In this document: positions 34,376 to 46,972 of the stretch, one piece after another
Position numbering within the stretch: position 1 is the first letter of the stretch
Layout of the letters: each line of letters begins with the position of its first letter
Assembly (NCBI GenBank): GCA_029204225.1
Contig: CM055102.1
Span: forward strand, 34,900,585 to 34,964,584
Direction: 5' to 3'
From: Diphasiastrum complanatum
Lineage: Eukaryota; Streptophyta; Lycopodiopsida; Lycopodiales; Lycopodiaceae
DNA: 64,000 nt
Notes under the pieces: generated by a model
Seen by the model: the letters and a program-made list of their open reading frames with translations, nothing else
Told to the model about the DNA's origin: nothing
The model's database searches: none
Program-made: the position numbers and the translations under genes

Positions 34376-35695
34376 AAAAAGTAAACCATTCCTAATGGAA
34401 TAATCATCAAGTATCTTCTCTTAACGAGACTTCTTGGAATCATGTTTTCCAAGATTATTTGTCACATAATATCGAAATAAGGAGCATAGGCGACAACATC
34501 TATAGCATGGTGCTTAGGAACATGAGTAGCATCAAAGTACTCAACAACAATATCAAAGCATGTAGCAAGGCATACTATATCAGTATCAAAGCATGGAACA
34601 ATATCGTAGCATGCAACAACATCGGTAGCACCATTAAAGCATGCAACGACATCATTAATAGTGTCATATCATGCTATATCAGTATCAAGGACCATATGAG
34701 CCGCAACTTGTATATGTGAATCAGCATCAATAGGAACCTGTATATGTGACTCTGACTCACTATGGGATACAATGACGAGCTCAGACATATCAATAACTAT
34801 TTCAAGTAAATCATGCAACTTGCTCACACTATGTGATATAGAATCATCCTCACGTGTATTGCTAGCAATGTGTGAATCAACCTCATGTGAATCGCTATAA
34901 ATGTGTAACTCTATCTCTATTTGTCCTACACAAGAAAATGGAACCTCGCATATGGAATAATGCTCACGAGAGTAATCAGAAGGAGTAGAACTCTCAAGAC
35001 CTAAGTAACGGAAAAGAATACGTAACCCAATGATCCAAATAATTTGGGTGGTTTTTTATTTTTTATTTATATTTATAATGGAGCATAGAAAATGAAGAAA
35101 AAGTGAAAAACAAAATCGACAACGAAAATGAATTATGTAATCGAAACGCAAATGGAACGGAAACTAATAACAAATAACGAAAGACAAAATGAAAAATGCG
35201 ATGGAAAACACAAACTAGAAACTAGAATGAAAATAACAAAACAACAGCCACAGGCAGAAAGTTAAGCCCGACAAGACGCTAATCAAGTGGACGAACTGAA
35301 GGAGAGGGCATAAGTTGTCACAACAGGTTCACCAATGAAAAGACGTGAAAAAGCATGCTAAAGAAAAAAAAAAAGAAAAAAAAAAGAGAGATGATAAATA
35401 GTGTAAGTAGTACCTTGCAACTGCAATCGAAAGCGTGCTGAAAACAGTAGTAAAATGGAGAGATACTGGGCAGCCACCAGATAGAAAAAAGAGAGGTCTT
35501 CAAAGACAACCAAATAAAGAGAGAAATAAGTAGCAAGTAGTGGAGTATATGGCTGGAAAATGAACAGCCAAGTAAGGAAGGTGAGTGCCAAAAAGAGAGG
35601 GTTAGTAGGCAGCCAGCAAGCAAAGCTGGAAAATCAGTAGAAAGAAGGTGGAGACAATGCAAGGAGAGGTGGGCTGGGAAAGAATAAAAAAAAAG
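34376..35695. other. No gene recognised; degenerate repeats
   Basis: At about 34460-34700 the words ATATCAAAGCATG and GCAACAACATC recur imperfectly six or more times. The rest has short frames only, with A-rich tracts near 35100 and 35365. Confidence 0.4.
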
Positions 35696-35763
35696 GCCTG
35701 CTTATGCATAAAGTAAGATAAATGTAAATGGACCTGGCGAATGTAATGAGCCGAGTCTGTAAC
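35696..35763 (-). repeat. Fragment of gypsy 1-family LTR
   Basis: Reverse complement begins AGTTACAGACTCGGCTCATT and runs through CTTTATGCATAAGCAGGC, matching the first ~65 bases of the AGTTATGG LTR. Confidence 0.75.
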
Positions 35764-36230
35764 TGACTTCCCAAGTTGGGTAGTGATTGGCAGGCTTATC
35801 AAAATGGCGCAATTTATTCCAACAAAAATCACTGTCAGAGCTTCTGAATTTGCTCAACGCTTTTTAAAAAGTTGTTCAACTTGTATGGTTTGCCGAGCGA
35901 TATTATTAGTGATCGGGATTCCAAGTTCACTGACAAGTTCTGGCAAGCAGTCTTTGACTAGAAACTACCTTAAGTCTTTCGTCTACAGATCACTCAGAAA
36001 CCAATGCTCAGACCAAACGTGTCAACCAATCAATGGAATATGTCCTTCACAAATATGTTTTCAGATGGGAAAAGTACCTCCCAATGGTTGAGTTTGTGTA
36101 CAACAGTATGAAGTATTCTGCCACTAGTTTTAGTCCTTTTATACTCTTGTACGACTTGCAGCCCCTCGTTTTCCTATCTCCGTTGGACTCAAGGGACTCA
36201 AGGTAGAAGCTGCAGCAAATTTCTTACATG
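35764..36230 (+). pseudogene. gypsy integrase core remnant
   Basis: LIKMAQFIPTKITVRASEFA then, in other frames, SDRDSKFTDKFWQAVF (second catalytic Asp) and EYVLHKYV with MVEFVYNSMKYSATSFSPF, the usual end of the integrase core. Broken by several shifts; no flanking domains. Confidence 0.8.
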
Positions 36231-38009
36231 ATTTCTTGTAGGTGGCTAGGGAAAGCATTAGATCGATGGGGTTTCTCTTTTGTCATTCACTCTGTTGAGT
36301 CGGGAGTTGGTGGATGGAGAGCACATACATTAGCTAGGATGTATCTCCAGGCCAGGAGATGTGTGCTAGGGAGAGCCAAGCACGATGGCTGGTGGTATGG
36401 GTTGTCAGCTATTGCAGGAGGCTTGACTCTGCATGAGGATGTTGATAGTTCCAATGCATGGGGGTGGGTCGGTTGTGACCCTATGGATGGGCGGATATTG
36501 TGTGTCATCACTGGTGTGGAATGTGCGTCAACCTTGAAGGCAATCGGAGATTCTTGGGGATTGTAACAAATTTTTTAAACAAGAAAATGATTGTTCTATC
36601 GGGTGATAGAACTAGATTTTGTGGAAAGCTTATCAAGCTATAATGATAGCTCTGATATAGAACCGCTTCTGACACAATGTGGGTATCAGATAAAGGAATC
36701 AAATAATCTCTAATACCATGTTGGAAAAAATCCGTGTGATGGGTGATGGACGAGTTGAACAATCGGATCAAAACGGTCTTACTACCGCCCAAAAGTGGTG
36801 GTTGACTAATTCTCTTGGTGTGTGCACTACTACAACAGTAGGCACTACAAAACATAGCTTAATTGCGTTTATGTGGAAGCGGAAGTGCAGACAGTCAGAC
36901 AAAGCAATAAGAGAGTCAAACAAAGCGGAAAGCATGCAACATTGACAAAATATGGACACAAAGCCAGACAATAATTTATTCAGATATAATGTACATAAAT
37001 ACAAGTCTGATTGATGCTATGAGCACAAGAGACAATACCGGACAAAATCGTGTGCTCAGGAAGCTAACTATGCTCTGTGAAAGCTATGAGCTTATTATTG
37101 ACAATTAGTCTGAAAGAAAGAATCGATGCATGAAAGTATCTATTGTGTCTGTCTCTAATGACATAATATGTGGCATAATGTTGATTACAATTATTATGTC
37201 TATATAGAATTTACAGTTGTGCAAATGTATGTACAAGAAGGTGGCGTGGAGCCATTGCATTGTTTGGAATAGATCGTGGCTGCTGCTACTGTCATTGTCC
37301 AAGTAGATCGTGGATGTTGCTGTCATTGTCCAAGTAGTTGCACAAAGGCACTTTTATTGTTACATACCTATGCAACTAGCAGTACTTCAGACCCCTATTA
37401 GTCCATTTAGTGTTGGGGGCTAAATGGCAAGGTACTCTTAGGATTAAGGGTATGTGCCCTTAGATAAGGGCAGACAAGTGACTATACCTTAGTTGGAGGT
37501 ATGGAGTCACGTGACCCTTGGATAAGGGGTACCCTTAGTATTAAGGATAGGTGCCTTAGATTAAGCTACTAGTGTCCTTGGTTAAGGGCAGGTAGGGAGT
37601 CCATGGGCCATCTATATGAGGGTAGTAGGGCACCCATTGGGGGAGAGAGATCTCTCTTGTTTGCTTTGCTTATGCTCTAGTGTTGCTACTAGTGTGTAGA
37701 ATGCTTTCTTGTGGTAGTATGCTTGAGGTTTGGATCTTGCTTATGGTATGGGATAGAAGTAGGGTTGGATCTTGAGAATGCTATGGAGTGTTGTGGTATG
37801 CTTGTGATTTGTTTACGGTTAGCAAGGGGGTGCTAGATAGGTCTTGCTTGGAGCTTGGATCTAGCTATGGTCTTCCTCTACATACACAAACTGTTTTTGG
37901 CAAAAAGATTGATTCTAGCTATGTATTTTGATCAAAACTAGTGTTTTTTTTGCATAAATGAAGTGTTTGAAGTTCTGATTTTCATTTTGAAGTTTTGTTT
38001 TTCAGACTT
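36231..38009. other. Mostly unassigned; possible minus-strand LTR edge
   Basis: At 36703-36716 the minus strand reads TGGTATTAGAGATT immediately after ...TCCAACA, which looks like a primer site after an LTR end, so a minus-strand LTR may begin at 36717 and extend rightward; its other end was not found. A Trp/Gly-rich frame (36228-36566) matches nothing known to me. Confidence 0.35.
37432..37600. repeat. Degenerate repeats of a CCCTTAG...TAAGGG motif
   Basis: The words CCTTAG(A/G)(A/T)TAAGG, CCCTTGGATAAGGGG and TTGGTTAAGGGC recur about six times. It may be part of an LTR starting TGTTGGGGGCTAAATGG near 37413, but no partner was found. Confidence 0.5.
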
Positions 38010-39250
38010 GTAAATCTGAAAACATCATATCTTAATGGAGTTATCGAAGAAGACATTTACATGGTGCAACCCGAAGGTTATATTATCGAAGGTAAACACA
38101 ATCATGTGTGTAAACTCTATAAGGCACTTTATGGCTTGAAGCAATTTGCTCGAGCATGGTTTTAAAGGATCACTATTTTTCTTATTGATCATGACTATAC
38201 ACCAAGCTCTTCAGATTCAAATGACAACTTTAAGACAGTGTAGCAGTCTTTTATCATTATCACTTTATATGTGGATGACACATTATTCTTTGGCAACAGT
38301 ATCGATCTGATAAAAGAAGACAAGACAATGCTATCTTCTGAATTCGACATGAACGATCTAGATGAAGCTCATTTATGCCTTAGTATTCAAATCTGCGGAG
38401 ATAGAAATCAGAAGTTGACCTACATCACTCAATAGAGGTACATCTACAACATGTTAGTCAGATAAAATATGGTTAATTGCAAGTTAGCTCTCTCACTAAT
38501 GGAACCAGATCTTAAATTGTCAAAGGACCAGTGTCCTTGAACAATCGCAGAGAAGGAGCAGATGCGTGAGTATCCTTATCAATCAATAATGGGATCTCTT
38601 ATGTACGCAATGATCTGTACTAGGCCAGACATAGCTTTTGTAGTCAGCTCCCTATGTGTTTCTGACTAACCCTGGTATAACACATTGGAAGGCTCTTATT
38701 AGAGTCATGAGATATCTTCGAGCTACTATGGACTTTTGCATTTGTTACAATGACAAACTCAATTTACTTAATGGTTACACATATATAAGTTGGGCAGGAG
38801 ATGTAGACACTCGTAAATCCACTTCTAGATTTACATTCTTCCTCAACAATGGTCCTATTTCCTAGAATAGTTTTAAGCAATCTTCGATAGCTCTATCTTC
38901 TATAAAATCAAAGTATATCGCAGCCTCACAAGCCACAAAAAGAAACAATTTGGTTGAAGAACTTACTTTCAGATATCAGTCTGAATCAATATGCTTCGAC
39001 ATTACTATTTTGTGATAATCAAAGTGCCATTGCCTTGTCAACCAACCCTAGGTTTCATTCTAGGAGTAAGCACATTGAACTCAAGAATCACTATGTCATA
39101 AGCAAAGTTCTCGACAAAGAGGTCAAATTGCAGTACTGTCGAATGCAAGATATGACAACATATATTTTTACCAAAGCGATACACACAGAAAGTTCTGTGC
39201 AGAAATAAGTTTGAAGGTCAAGGCATTTATGGATTCATATCAAGGGGGGG
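38010..39250 (+). pseudogene. copia C: RT to RNase H, 3' half only
   Basis: Begins abruptly in the RT: KTSYLNGVIEEDIYMVQPEG, HNHVCKLYKALYGLKQ, then LYVDDTLFFGN with the active site YVDD at about 38270. EFDMNDLDEAHLCLSIQI, SIMGSLMYAMICTRPDIAF and ITHWKALIRVMRYLRATMDF follow. A frame at 38954-39208 reads YASTLLFCDNQSAIALSTNP, the RNase H end. About ten stops and shifts. The protein is close to the RT in element A; both have TAG at the same place before QSFIII. The purine tract AAGGGGGGG ends at 39250. Confidence 0.9.
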
Positions 39251-40218
39251 TGTTAGATTATTCTCCTACTAATCGACTAATCGAGTTTTAATCTTCATCC
39301 AATTCATTCTCCAAACCTGCAGTTTTTTTCGTGTTTCTACACAGTCTGTAGAACTTTTTGGAAATAGCTCACAGGTGGCTCCGACATTTATTGACATCAT
39401 CGACAAACTTCGAAGACTTCGGAGACTTCGGCCACTTTGGTAACTTTAGCCACATCGGCCACTTCGGAGACTTCGGCCATGTCAGTTGATTGACAATTAA
39501 CGTTCCACTCGTCTTGAAGCTAAAGACTTGCCCTAATCTTATAGCAAGTAAATTTCTAGGAATTACCAACTGGATGGATGCCATCTCACTATGGCTCACT
39601 AGCCATTATGATCTATGACCTAATTAGTTGTCCTACTATTGGACGTTGCCACATTTGCTTAGTATAAATAGTTGCTCATGTTTCTACATATGAAGAAGAC
39701 TAGCTTAGCGTTCTCTCTCAAGCCTGCGAGCTTGGACACTCTCGAGCATTCAAGCTCAGTTCTTTAGATGTTATTTCGCTTACTGCTTATCAGTAGTTAC
39801 GCCTAATTCAGACTTATATTTAGTCGTTCAGAGATAGCTTAGAGTACGCGGCTTCGATCCACAACCTGTTATACTCATTTACATCTGTTTCATTCTCATA
39901 CTGAATCAATACTATCTTCATGTTCGTCTCATAATGTATGCGTTTCTGTAGTTCTTCGCGACCGATTATTTGTCTGATAATTCAATGCTTTAATGTTTGG
40001 TTATGTAGTCAATGTAGTACTAATGATTCCAAAGTTAGTTACTATAAGAACGAATGTGATTTCTATCACTATTGTTTTGTTCAAAACTGATAGACATAGT
40101 TATGCATAGAGAAAGAGAAAGATAGTTTATTCTGCTGCGCACGATAAGTTTTAATTCTTGTCGTTCGAATTTTTTTTATTTGATTTTATTAAACCTATCT
40201 TTTTACACCTCTTTCCAA
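39251..40218 (+). mobile_element. copia C 3' LTR
   Basis: Starts TGTTAGATTATTCTCCTACT and resembles the LTRs of element A at both ends and around TTTGGTTATGTAGTC. The end, near TTTCCAA, is approximate because the final CA is decayed. About 970 bp. Confidence 0.8.
39407..39478. repeat. 9-bp tandem repeat (ACTTCGGCC-like) in copia C LTR
   Basis: Eight consecutive 9-base units (ACTTCGAAG, ACTTCGGAG, ACTTCGGCC, ACTTTGGTA, ACTTTAGCC, ACATCGGCC, ACTTCGGAG, ACTTCGGCC). Not seen in element A's LTRs. Confidence 0.9.
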
Positions 40219-40256
40219 TAGATTAAATCATCCATGAAGCAGATGAATATTCAAGG

Positions 40257-41454
40257 TGTTGGATTATTCTCCTTCTTACCAATCAATTGATCGATTTTAA
40301 TCTTTATCCATTGTTTATCTAGTTTGCGAATTTTTTCGTGTGTTTACACAGTTTGTAGAATTACAAGTGTTTTTACACAATCCATAGAATTACACGGAGT
40401 TTACGACAATGTCTCCTTTTTCGCCTGTCAGGAATCCTGTTGGAAAATGTAGTGTCTCCTTTTTTCGCATTTTTTGTCTGACAGAAATCTTGTTTAAAAT
40501 CTCAGTGTCGCATTTTTTGCTTTTTTCAAAGAGCCTCAAATGTTAAGAAAATGACTCTGGCAAAGTGTGGGGCAACCCTAAATCAGATTTAAGGGCACCT
40601 CCTCCTTTTTTTCCTTTTTCGCGAAAAACTCGACAGTGTCGCCTGTGGCTATTCTAGTTCATTTATGCAGAGCTACAGTTTTGGTTCATTTATACAGACA
40701 AAATGTTTACGGCCAATTTCACCGCTTATCAGCAATCAATGACAAGGACCGAATGGATGCCAGCTGATCACAAGCCAATTGGCGATCGCAATTGACGACG
40801 TAATCTTTTAGTATAAATAGTTGTTCACATTCATACAATTTCATTATTTGAATGATAATCAAAATCATCTAATCATCAGAGTTATCAAAAGTTTTTGAAT
40901 AGTTAGCTCTCTCTCTCGCTCAAGCTTGCAAGCTTGAACACTCCTGAGCATTCTAGCTCACTTTTTAGAGTTGTTTTAGAGATTATTATTGCGCTACTGC
41001 TTATCAGCATTGCGCTTAATTCATACTTTCATTTTTAGCCGCTCAGAGATAGCATAGAGTACGCGGCTTCAATCCGCAACTTATTCTACTCATTTACTTC
41101 TGTTTTGTTTTGAATCAATACCATCATTTATTGCGTTTAGCTTCGTCTCAAAATGTATGTGTTTTCTGGAGTTCTTCGCGTCTAATTATTTGTCTGATAA
41201 TTTTCAATGCTTAATTGTTTGGCTACGTAATCACTGTAGTACTGGCAATTTCAAAGTTAGTTACTATAAGTTCAAACGTGATTTCTATCACTATTGTCTT
41301 GTTTGAAATTGATAGGCGTGGTCATGCATTGGAAAGATGAAGATAGTTTATTCCGCCATGCACAAAAAGTTTTTTTTTTTTTCTAGACACACGAATTATT
41401 GTCATTTGTTTTCTTTTCGAGCTAGACATATCTTCTACACACCACTTCCCAACA
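40257..41454 (+). mobile_element. copia A 5' LTR
   Basis: TGTTGGATT...CTTCCCAACA, preceded by CAAGG and followed by TGGTATTAGAGC. It differs from the 3' LTR by many substitutions, so it is older than gypsy 1. Confidence 0.9.
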
Positions 41455-41466
41455 TGGTATTAGAGC
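41455..41466 (+). other. copia A primer binding site
   Basis: TGGTATTAGAGC, one base different from the usual tRNA-Met complement TGGTATCAGAGC (C to T). Confidence 0.85.
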
Positions 41467-41678
41467 ATTCCATTCTTATATCAGTGCGATTTCACTACTT
41501 TATCTGATTCCAATATGATATCAGAGCGAAAGCTCTAATACTTGATATCTTTTGCGATATAAATTTGATATCATACTCTTCAGTTCTTTTCAACCTTTCA
41601 GTATCAGAGAATTGATTTCCTATTGTTGGCATTACCACATCTTAGCGTCATCGATACAATCGACAGACTAAGTTCCAG

Positions 41679-43075
41679 ATGGATTCTCAAAGTAAAGCTG
41701 GTCTTATCACAGACAAGCTGAATGGATCCAATTATCATTTGTGGAAATTTAAGATGAAGACCTTGCTAATCGTCAACGAATTATAGGATGTTGTTACATG
41801 TACATAAGTAAAACATGAAGACAATGACTCAAAGTGGAAATTGAAGGATGATAAAGCTTTCGTGCTTATTATCCTCAATATATCAAATACACAGATTGGA
41901 CACATAGCTGAAACTAAAATGTCAAAAGACGTTTGGGACATTTTGAACTCACTATATGACGTGAGGGATGTAACTACTAAGTAACATCTATGAAGGAAAT
42001 TCTTCACATTCAAAATGTCCGTTGGTGATTCATTTCATAGTCACATTAACCAGTTTAAGAATCTCTTGCAACAAATGGCCGCTGTCGGATTAGTTATAGA
42101 TGATCAAGACGCAATTATGACATTGCTTTCAAGCTTGCCCTCTACATATGAGAACTGGGTGATGACCATATCGACACACTTAGATTTAACTCTTACTAGA
42201 GTTATCACTATGTTTCTGCAAAAAGACAATCGAAGAAGTCAAGACACTCCGTCTACTTCCTCCTCTCAAGCTCTATATGTCAACAAAGGCTCGAAGAAAC
42301 TGAAGCAGAAAAGCTCCAAGAAAGCTGCAATGAATCAGAAACAGACTCAAAGTCAAGAACAATTATCAAATTCACAATCAAACAAGATGATGTTTTGTAG
42401 GTACTACAAGCGCAATAACCATGAGATCAAGGATTGCCGAATTCTCCAAGCGAAAAACGTAGCCAAACAACCTAATCAACAAACAAACACAATTTCATCA
42501 TCTCCCCAGGTCGAAGTGGACGAAGGCGCATTCATGGTCAAAGATCAAAGCACATTTTTGGATTATTCATCGTTTCTGGATTTTGGAACAACTCAACATA
42601 TGACCAATCAACGTGAGATTTTCAGCTCCTACACTTCTTATAGCACGAAGAAATTTGTTCATCTCAGTGACAATAGTACTCACACTATTGAAGGTGAAGG
42701 TACTGTAAGATTGCGGTTCTAACATGATCAATTCAAATTACTATCAAAAGTCTTATATGTTCCTAAACTCTCTAAAAATATGTTATCAGTGAGTAGAATC
42801 ATAGATTTAGGTCATAAGGTAGAATTTGAATCTGATCAATGCAAAATTGTTGATAGGAGTAATAAGATCCTTGCACTCGGCAAGAGGCAGGGTTACTTAT
42901 ATAGATTGGCACATTGCTATTCTGAGTCTAGTCATGTCTTGAAAACCTTTGTTCTAGTCAATAAAGCATTATTATGGCATCATCGCTTAGGACACTTGAA
43001 TCATGCATCTGTTATGAACATGTTTAGACAATCCATGGTCCTTGATCTCAACTATCCTTCTAGTAAGGTTGATCT
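41679..43075 (+). pseudogene. copia A gag, protease and GAG-pre-integrase, broken
   Basis: ATG at 41679. GSNYHLWKFKMKTLLIVNEL is the gag N-terminus, cut by TAG where B has Tyr. TAA and TGA just before 42015 sit where Gln and Trp would be expected. The frame 42015-42722 carries the rest of gag (LLSSLPSTYENWVMTIS), a Lys/Gln-rich stretch and a degraded zinc knuckle CRYYKRNNHEIKDC (second Cys is Tyr). The protease motif is FLDFGTTQHMT, with Phe in place of the usual Ser of D-S-G. After a stop, KVLYVPKLSKNMLSVSRII and LLWHHRLGHLNHASVMNMF form the GAG-pre-integrase block, interrupted at 43076 by the LTR of B. Confidence 0.9.
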
Positions 43076-44165
43076 TGTTGGATTTATTCCCTCTAGCTTT
43101 TCTAAATCCTATTTTTTAATCTACCTCCATTCATGCTGCATATTTACTAATGTTGTCACGCAGCCTGCATATTTACATGCAAATTTGCACAAGCAAAGAA
43201 AAGGCAAAAGAATTGTGACACTATGTTTCTACATAGTTTAAGACGACAGGCGAAAAGAGGACACTATCTTACATAATGCCAAAAGTGCCCTAAAAGCTAA
43301 GGCACCCTGTAAATCTTATCCTAAGGCCATTCGTAAGAGTGATGCACTTTTCGCATCATCACCAACGTTCACTTCAGCACTGGCTGACGTCGCACCCTTT
43401 TCACGCTCACCCCATGCAGTTGCGCTAATAGATTGGACAACGATTGCAGCCACCCACGATCTCCTACAAACAACACATCCACTCTGTACTTTCACATCTG
43501 CACACCTTTAATATTATGTAACATATATATACTGGACACCATTCGTGTAAAACATGATGAAGAGAGTAGAAGAATACGACATAAACGAAGTAGATGCCCT
43601 GAGCATTGATTCTTCATTTTGTTAGAATTAAGGTTTAATTCTTTTTTTTTTACAGATTGAAATAAGCTTTGTAGGGCACGCGATCTCGTCCGCTACTGTA
43701 TTGTGCTCTACCGCAATATTGGCATGTATACACAATATACTTAATCTGATACAGTTCATTGTTCTACGTTCAGATCTATGTTAATATTGCCATGCTTATC
43801 AGTCATTTTGTCTGATCTTTCTAGTTGTTCTTACTGGTAATAGACGATTAACATTTAGTCTTGTCTTTCGCAAATCATTCGCGACTAATTATCAGTCGAG
43901 CACATTCTAGCTCTTCGCGAATCATTCGCGACATATAATTGTCTTGCTATTCGCGACAAATTATCTTCTGGCGCTTCATCTATTAATGTTTGGCTACGTA
44001 ATCTAGAATGACCGTGATTTCTATCACTAAAGTTCTGTCATTCTGATAGGCATAGTCATGCTTATGGAGAGAGTCGTATAGTTCATTCCGCTGCGCACGA
44101 ACATTTTTTGTTCGAGTTCGTTTCTCATTCGTGTTCGTCATTTATTCTCCCCCCTCTCTCCCACA
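43076..44165 (+). mobile_element. copia B 5' LTR
   Basis: Starts TGTTGGATTTATTCCCTCTA exactly where copia A's coding sequence breaks off, and ends CTCTCCCACA followed by TGGTATCAGAGC (44166-44177). It shares TTTGGCTACGTAATC and GTGATTTCTATCACTA with A's LTRs but is clearly diverged. A TATA-like TATATATACTGG lies near 43525. Confidence 0.8.
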
Positions 44166-44316
44166 TGGTATCAGAGCTATTTTTATAGCTTGATTAGCTT
44201 CCACAGTACAAGACTCTACTAGCCGATAGAGTAATTGTTTTATTGTTCTGTAAATATCAGATTTTTATACTTAAGTCACTGATAGTTTCTCCTATCACTT
44301 AGACTAATTCTTCCAC

Positions 44317-44583
44317 ATGGATTTCCAAGGGAAAGCCAGTCCTATCATGGACAAGCTTGATGGAACCAATTACCATCTGTGGAAATTTAAGATGAAAACT
44401 GTACTAATGGTAAAAGAATTGTATGACGTTGTTACAGGTGCAGAAGGAAAACCTGAAGCGGACGACGCGACAATCGCTAGATGGAAACTGAAGGATGGAA
44501 AAGCTTTCGCGCTGATCATCCTCAACATCACGGATACCCAGATCGGCCATGTATCCGAGACTCAGACATCGAAAGAAGTCTAG
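44317..44583 (+). pseudogene. copia B gag N-terminus, deleted after 90 residues
   Basis: ATG after TCTTCCAC at 44309. DKLDGTNYHLWKFKMKTVLM and ALIILNITDTQIGHVSET match A's gag and are better preserved. TAG at 44581 replaces the Trp expected in VWDIL. About ten codons later (near 44600) the sequence jumps straight to the GAG-pre-integrase end, removing the rest of gag and the protease at a short ATG-containing match. Confidence 0.88.
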
Positions 44584-44591
44584 GACATCTT

Positions 44592-45362
44592 GAGCACACT
44601 ATGTCTAGACAATCTATTGTTCTTGAGCTCGACTATCCTCACGAAAAAGTTGAGTTACCTGTCTGTCAAGACTGTCTAGTTGGTAAACAGACTAGGAAAC
44701 CATTTAAGTCAAGCCATCAGCATGTTGCTAGAGGATTGCTAGATGTTATACATTCAGATATTTGTGTCTCGATGAAAAATCCTTCATTGAAGGATGTCAA
44801 GTATTTTATAACCTTTATTGACGAATTCTCTAGAAGAACGATGGTGTATTTCATAAAGAATAAATCAGAAGCCTTCAACTGCTTCAAAATCTTCAAGGAG
44901 CGTACAGAAAAGGAGACTGGAAGGACGATCAAGGCCCTAAGGTCAGACAACGGTGGAGAATACCTCTCTGTCGAGTTTAAGGAGTACTGCCAAAGCCAAG
45001 GCATCGAGCGACAATTCATCACTCCTTACAGTCCTCAGTATAATGGCTTAGTTGAGAGGGAGAATCGTACTGTAGTCGAATCTGCTAAGTGTATGCTATC
45101 GCATGTATCGTTGCCCAAGAGATTCTGGGCTGAAGCTGTCTCCACTATAGCTTACATCCAGAACAGATGTTCGACCAAGGCCCTCTCAGACAAGACACCC
45201 CACGAGGTGTGGATAGGCTCTAAGCCTTATTTGAAGAACCTAAGAGTGTTTGGGTGCATTGCCTACGCGCAGATCCCAAAAGACACAAGAAAGAAATCAG
45301 ACTTCCAAGGTCTTAAGACCATTCTGATCGGATATACTTTGTCTAATAAAACTTACAAGCTG
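44592..45362 (+). pseudogene. copia B integrase
   Basis: Open for about 255 codons after the deletion. VCQDCLVGKQTRKPF is the C..C half of the zinc region; the H..H half is deleted. DVIHSDIC, ALRSDNGGEYLSVEF and YNGLVERENRTVVESA carry the D-D-E catalytic set. LPKRFWAEAVSTIAYIQNR and LRVFGCIAYAQIP follow as in all copia integrases. Frame is intact through YTLSNKTYKL, then TAG at 45363. The best-preserved domain of the composite, but without its zinc region it could not work normally. Confidence 0.93.
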
Positions 45363-45386
45363 TAGGATCTTGATACCCAACAAATC

Positions 45387-46960
45387 TTGTATAGTCGGGA
45401 TACAGTCTTTATCGAGGATCAATTTGTTGACCTCAAAGGCAAGGACATTGCTCAAGAAGAACCTTCATCACCTGCCGTTGACACGACAGTCCGAGCTTCT
45501 GGCTCAAGTATGTCTATTGTCGACCCACTTCGAGACAACGAATTAGAGAAAGATGTTGCTGCTACCCAACAACAAGTCCCAGGAGCGATTCATCAGTCGA
45601 ATCATCCTAGAAGATCAAGCCGAGTGCACACACAGTCCACAAGGTATACTCCTGAGTCTGTCTGTCTCTTGATACGGGAACCGACGACAGTCGAAGAGGC
45701 ACTTAGCCAACCAAACTCTGATCTTTGGAGAGAAGCCATGGACAGAGAATATTCCTCTTTGATCAAGAATCAAACATGGTCATTAGTCGAAGCTCCTATT
45801 GGCTTCAATATTATTGATTGCAAATGGATCTTTAAGATTAAATATAATACCAACGGAACAATTGATCGAAGGAAGGCTAGACTAGTAGCACAAGGATTCA
45901 CCCAGATCCCGAATGTCGACTATAGTGAGACTTTTAGTCCAGTCGTCAAAGATTCATCGATCCGAATGCTCTTGTCTTATGCTGCAGCTGCCGACCTCGA
46001 AGTACATCAACTTGATGTACAAACAACTTATCTAAACGGAGTCATACAAGAAGATATCTACATGATCTAGCCTGAAGGATACATTCTGGAAGGCAAGAAG
46101 AATCATGTCTGTAAACTCCACAAAGCACTGTACGGCTTGAAACAGTCTGTCAGAGCTTGGTTTCAGAGGATCAACACATTCCTCATTGAATAAGGATTCA
46201 AACCAAGCACTGCTAATTGCAACGTTTATTCAAGGTCAGTGTAGCAATCTTTCATTATCATCACCTTGTACGTCGATGATACGTTGCTCTTCAGCAACAA
46301 TACCAAAATGGTCAAGGATACAAAACAGATGTTGTTCTCAGAATTCGACATGACTGATCTGGGTGAAGCTCACTTGTGTCTTGAAATTCAAATCCATAGA
46401 GACAGAGCAAATCGACTGACTTACATCACTCAACAAATGTATCTTCACAATGTTCTTAACATATACAATTTGATGAATTGTAAATGAGCTCACTCACCAA
46501 TGAATCCAGGCTTGCATTTGTCGAAGGACCAATGTCCCAAGACCAAGTAGGAAGAGGAGCAGATGAGAGAATATCTGTATCGATCGATACTTGGATCTCT
46601 CATGTACGCAATGATCTATACAATACCATATATCTCTTTTGTTGTAAGCTCACTCAGCCAATATATGGTTAATCATGGCATTACCCATTGGAAGGCTCTT
46701 ATTCGAGTCATGAGATATATTTGAGCTACCATGGACCAGTGCATCTGCTATTCCAGAAGAACAGTTTCATTCCAAGAGTAAGCACATTGAAGTGAAGTAT
46801 CATTTCGTCATAAGCAAAGTTCTCAACGAAGATGTTAGATTGCAGTTCTGTAGAACACAAGATATGACAGCATATGTTTTTACTAAAGCATTAAGTTTGG
46901 AGTCACACAGATGATTCTTTGTAGAACTAAGTTTGAAGGTCAAGGCATTTAAGGATTCAG
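45387..46960 (+). pseudogene. copia RT and RNase H, broken
   Basis: The frame 45387-46070 runs from the linker (DTVFIEDQFVDL) into RT: LWREAMDREYSSLIKNQTWS, CKWIFKIKYNTNGTIDRRKA, RLVAQGFTQIPNVDYSETF and HQLDVQTTYLNGVIQEDIYM, ending at TAG (46068) where the copia C copy has Gln (VQPEGY). KLHKALYGLKQ follows, then TAA for Gln in the IE(Q)GFKPS stretch, TAG before QSFIII, and the active site LYVDDTLLF at about 46266. After 46490 only pieces remain. Somewhere in this region copia B gives way to copia A's 3' part. Confidence 0.92.
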
Positions 46961-46972
46961 ATTAAGGGGGAG
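46961..46972 (+). other. copia A polypurine tract
   Basis: ATTAAGGGGGAG immediately before the 3' LTR start TGTTGGATT. Confidence 0.8.

Noticed and set aside
36228-36566. 112-codon Trp/Gly-rich frame
   Set aside because: No recognisable family, begins inside a decayed gypsy integrase, and no splice or promoter support.
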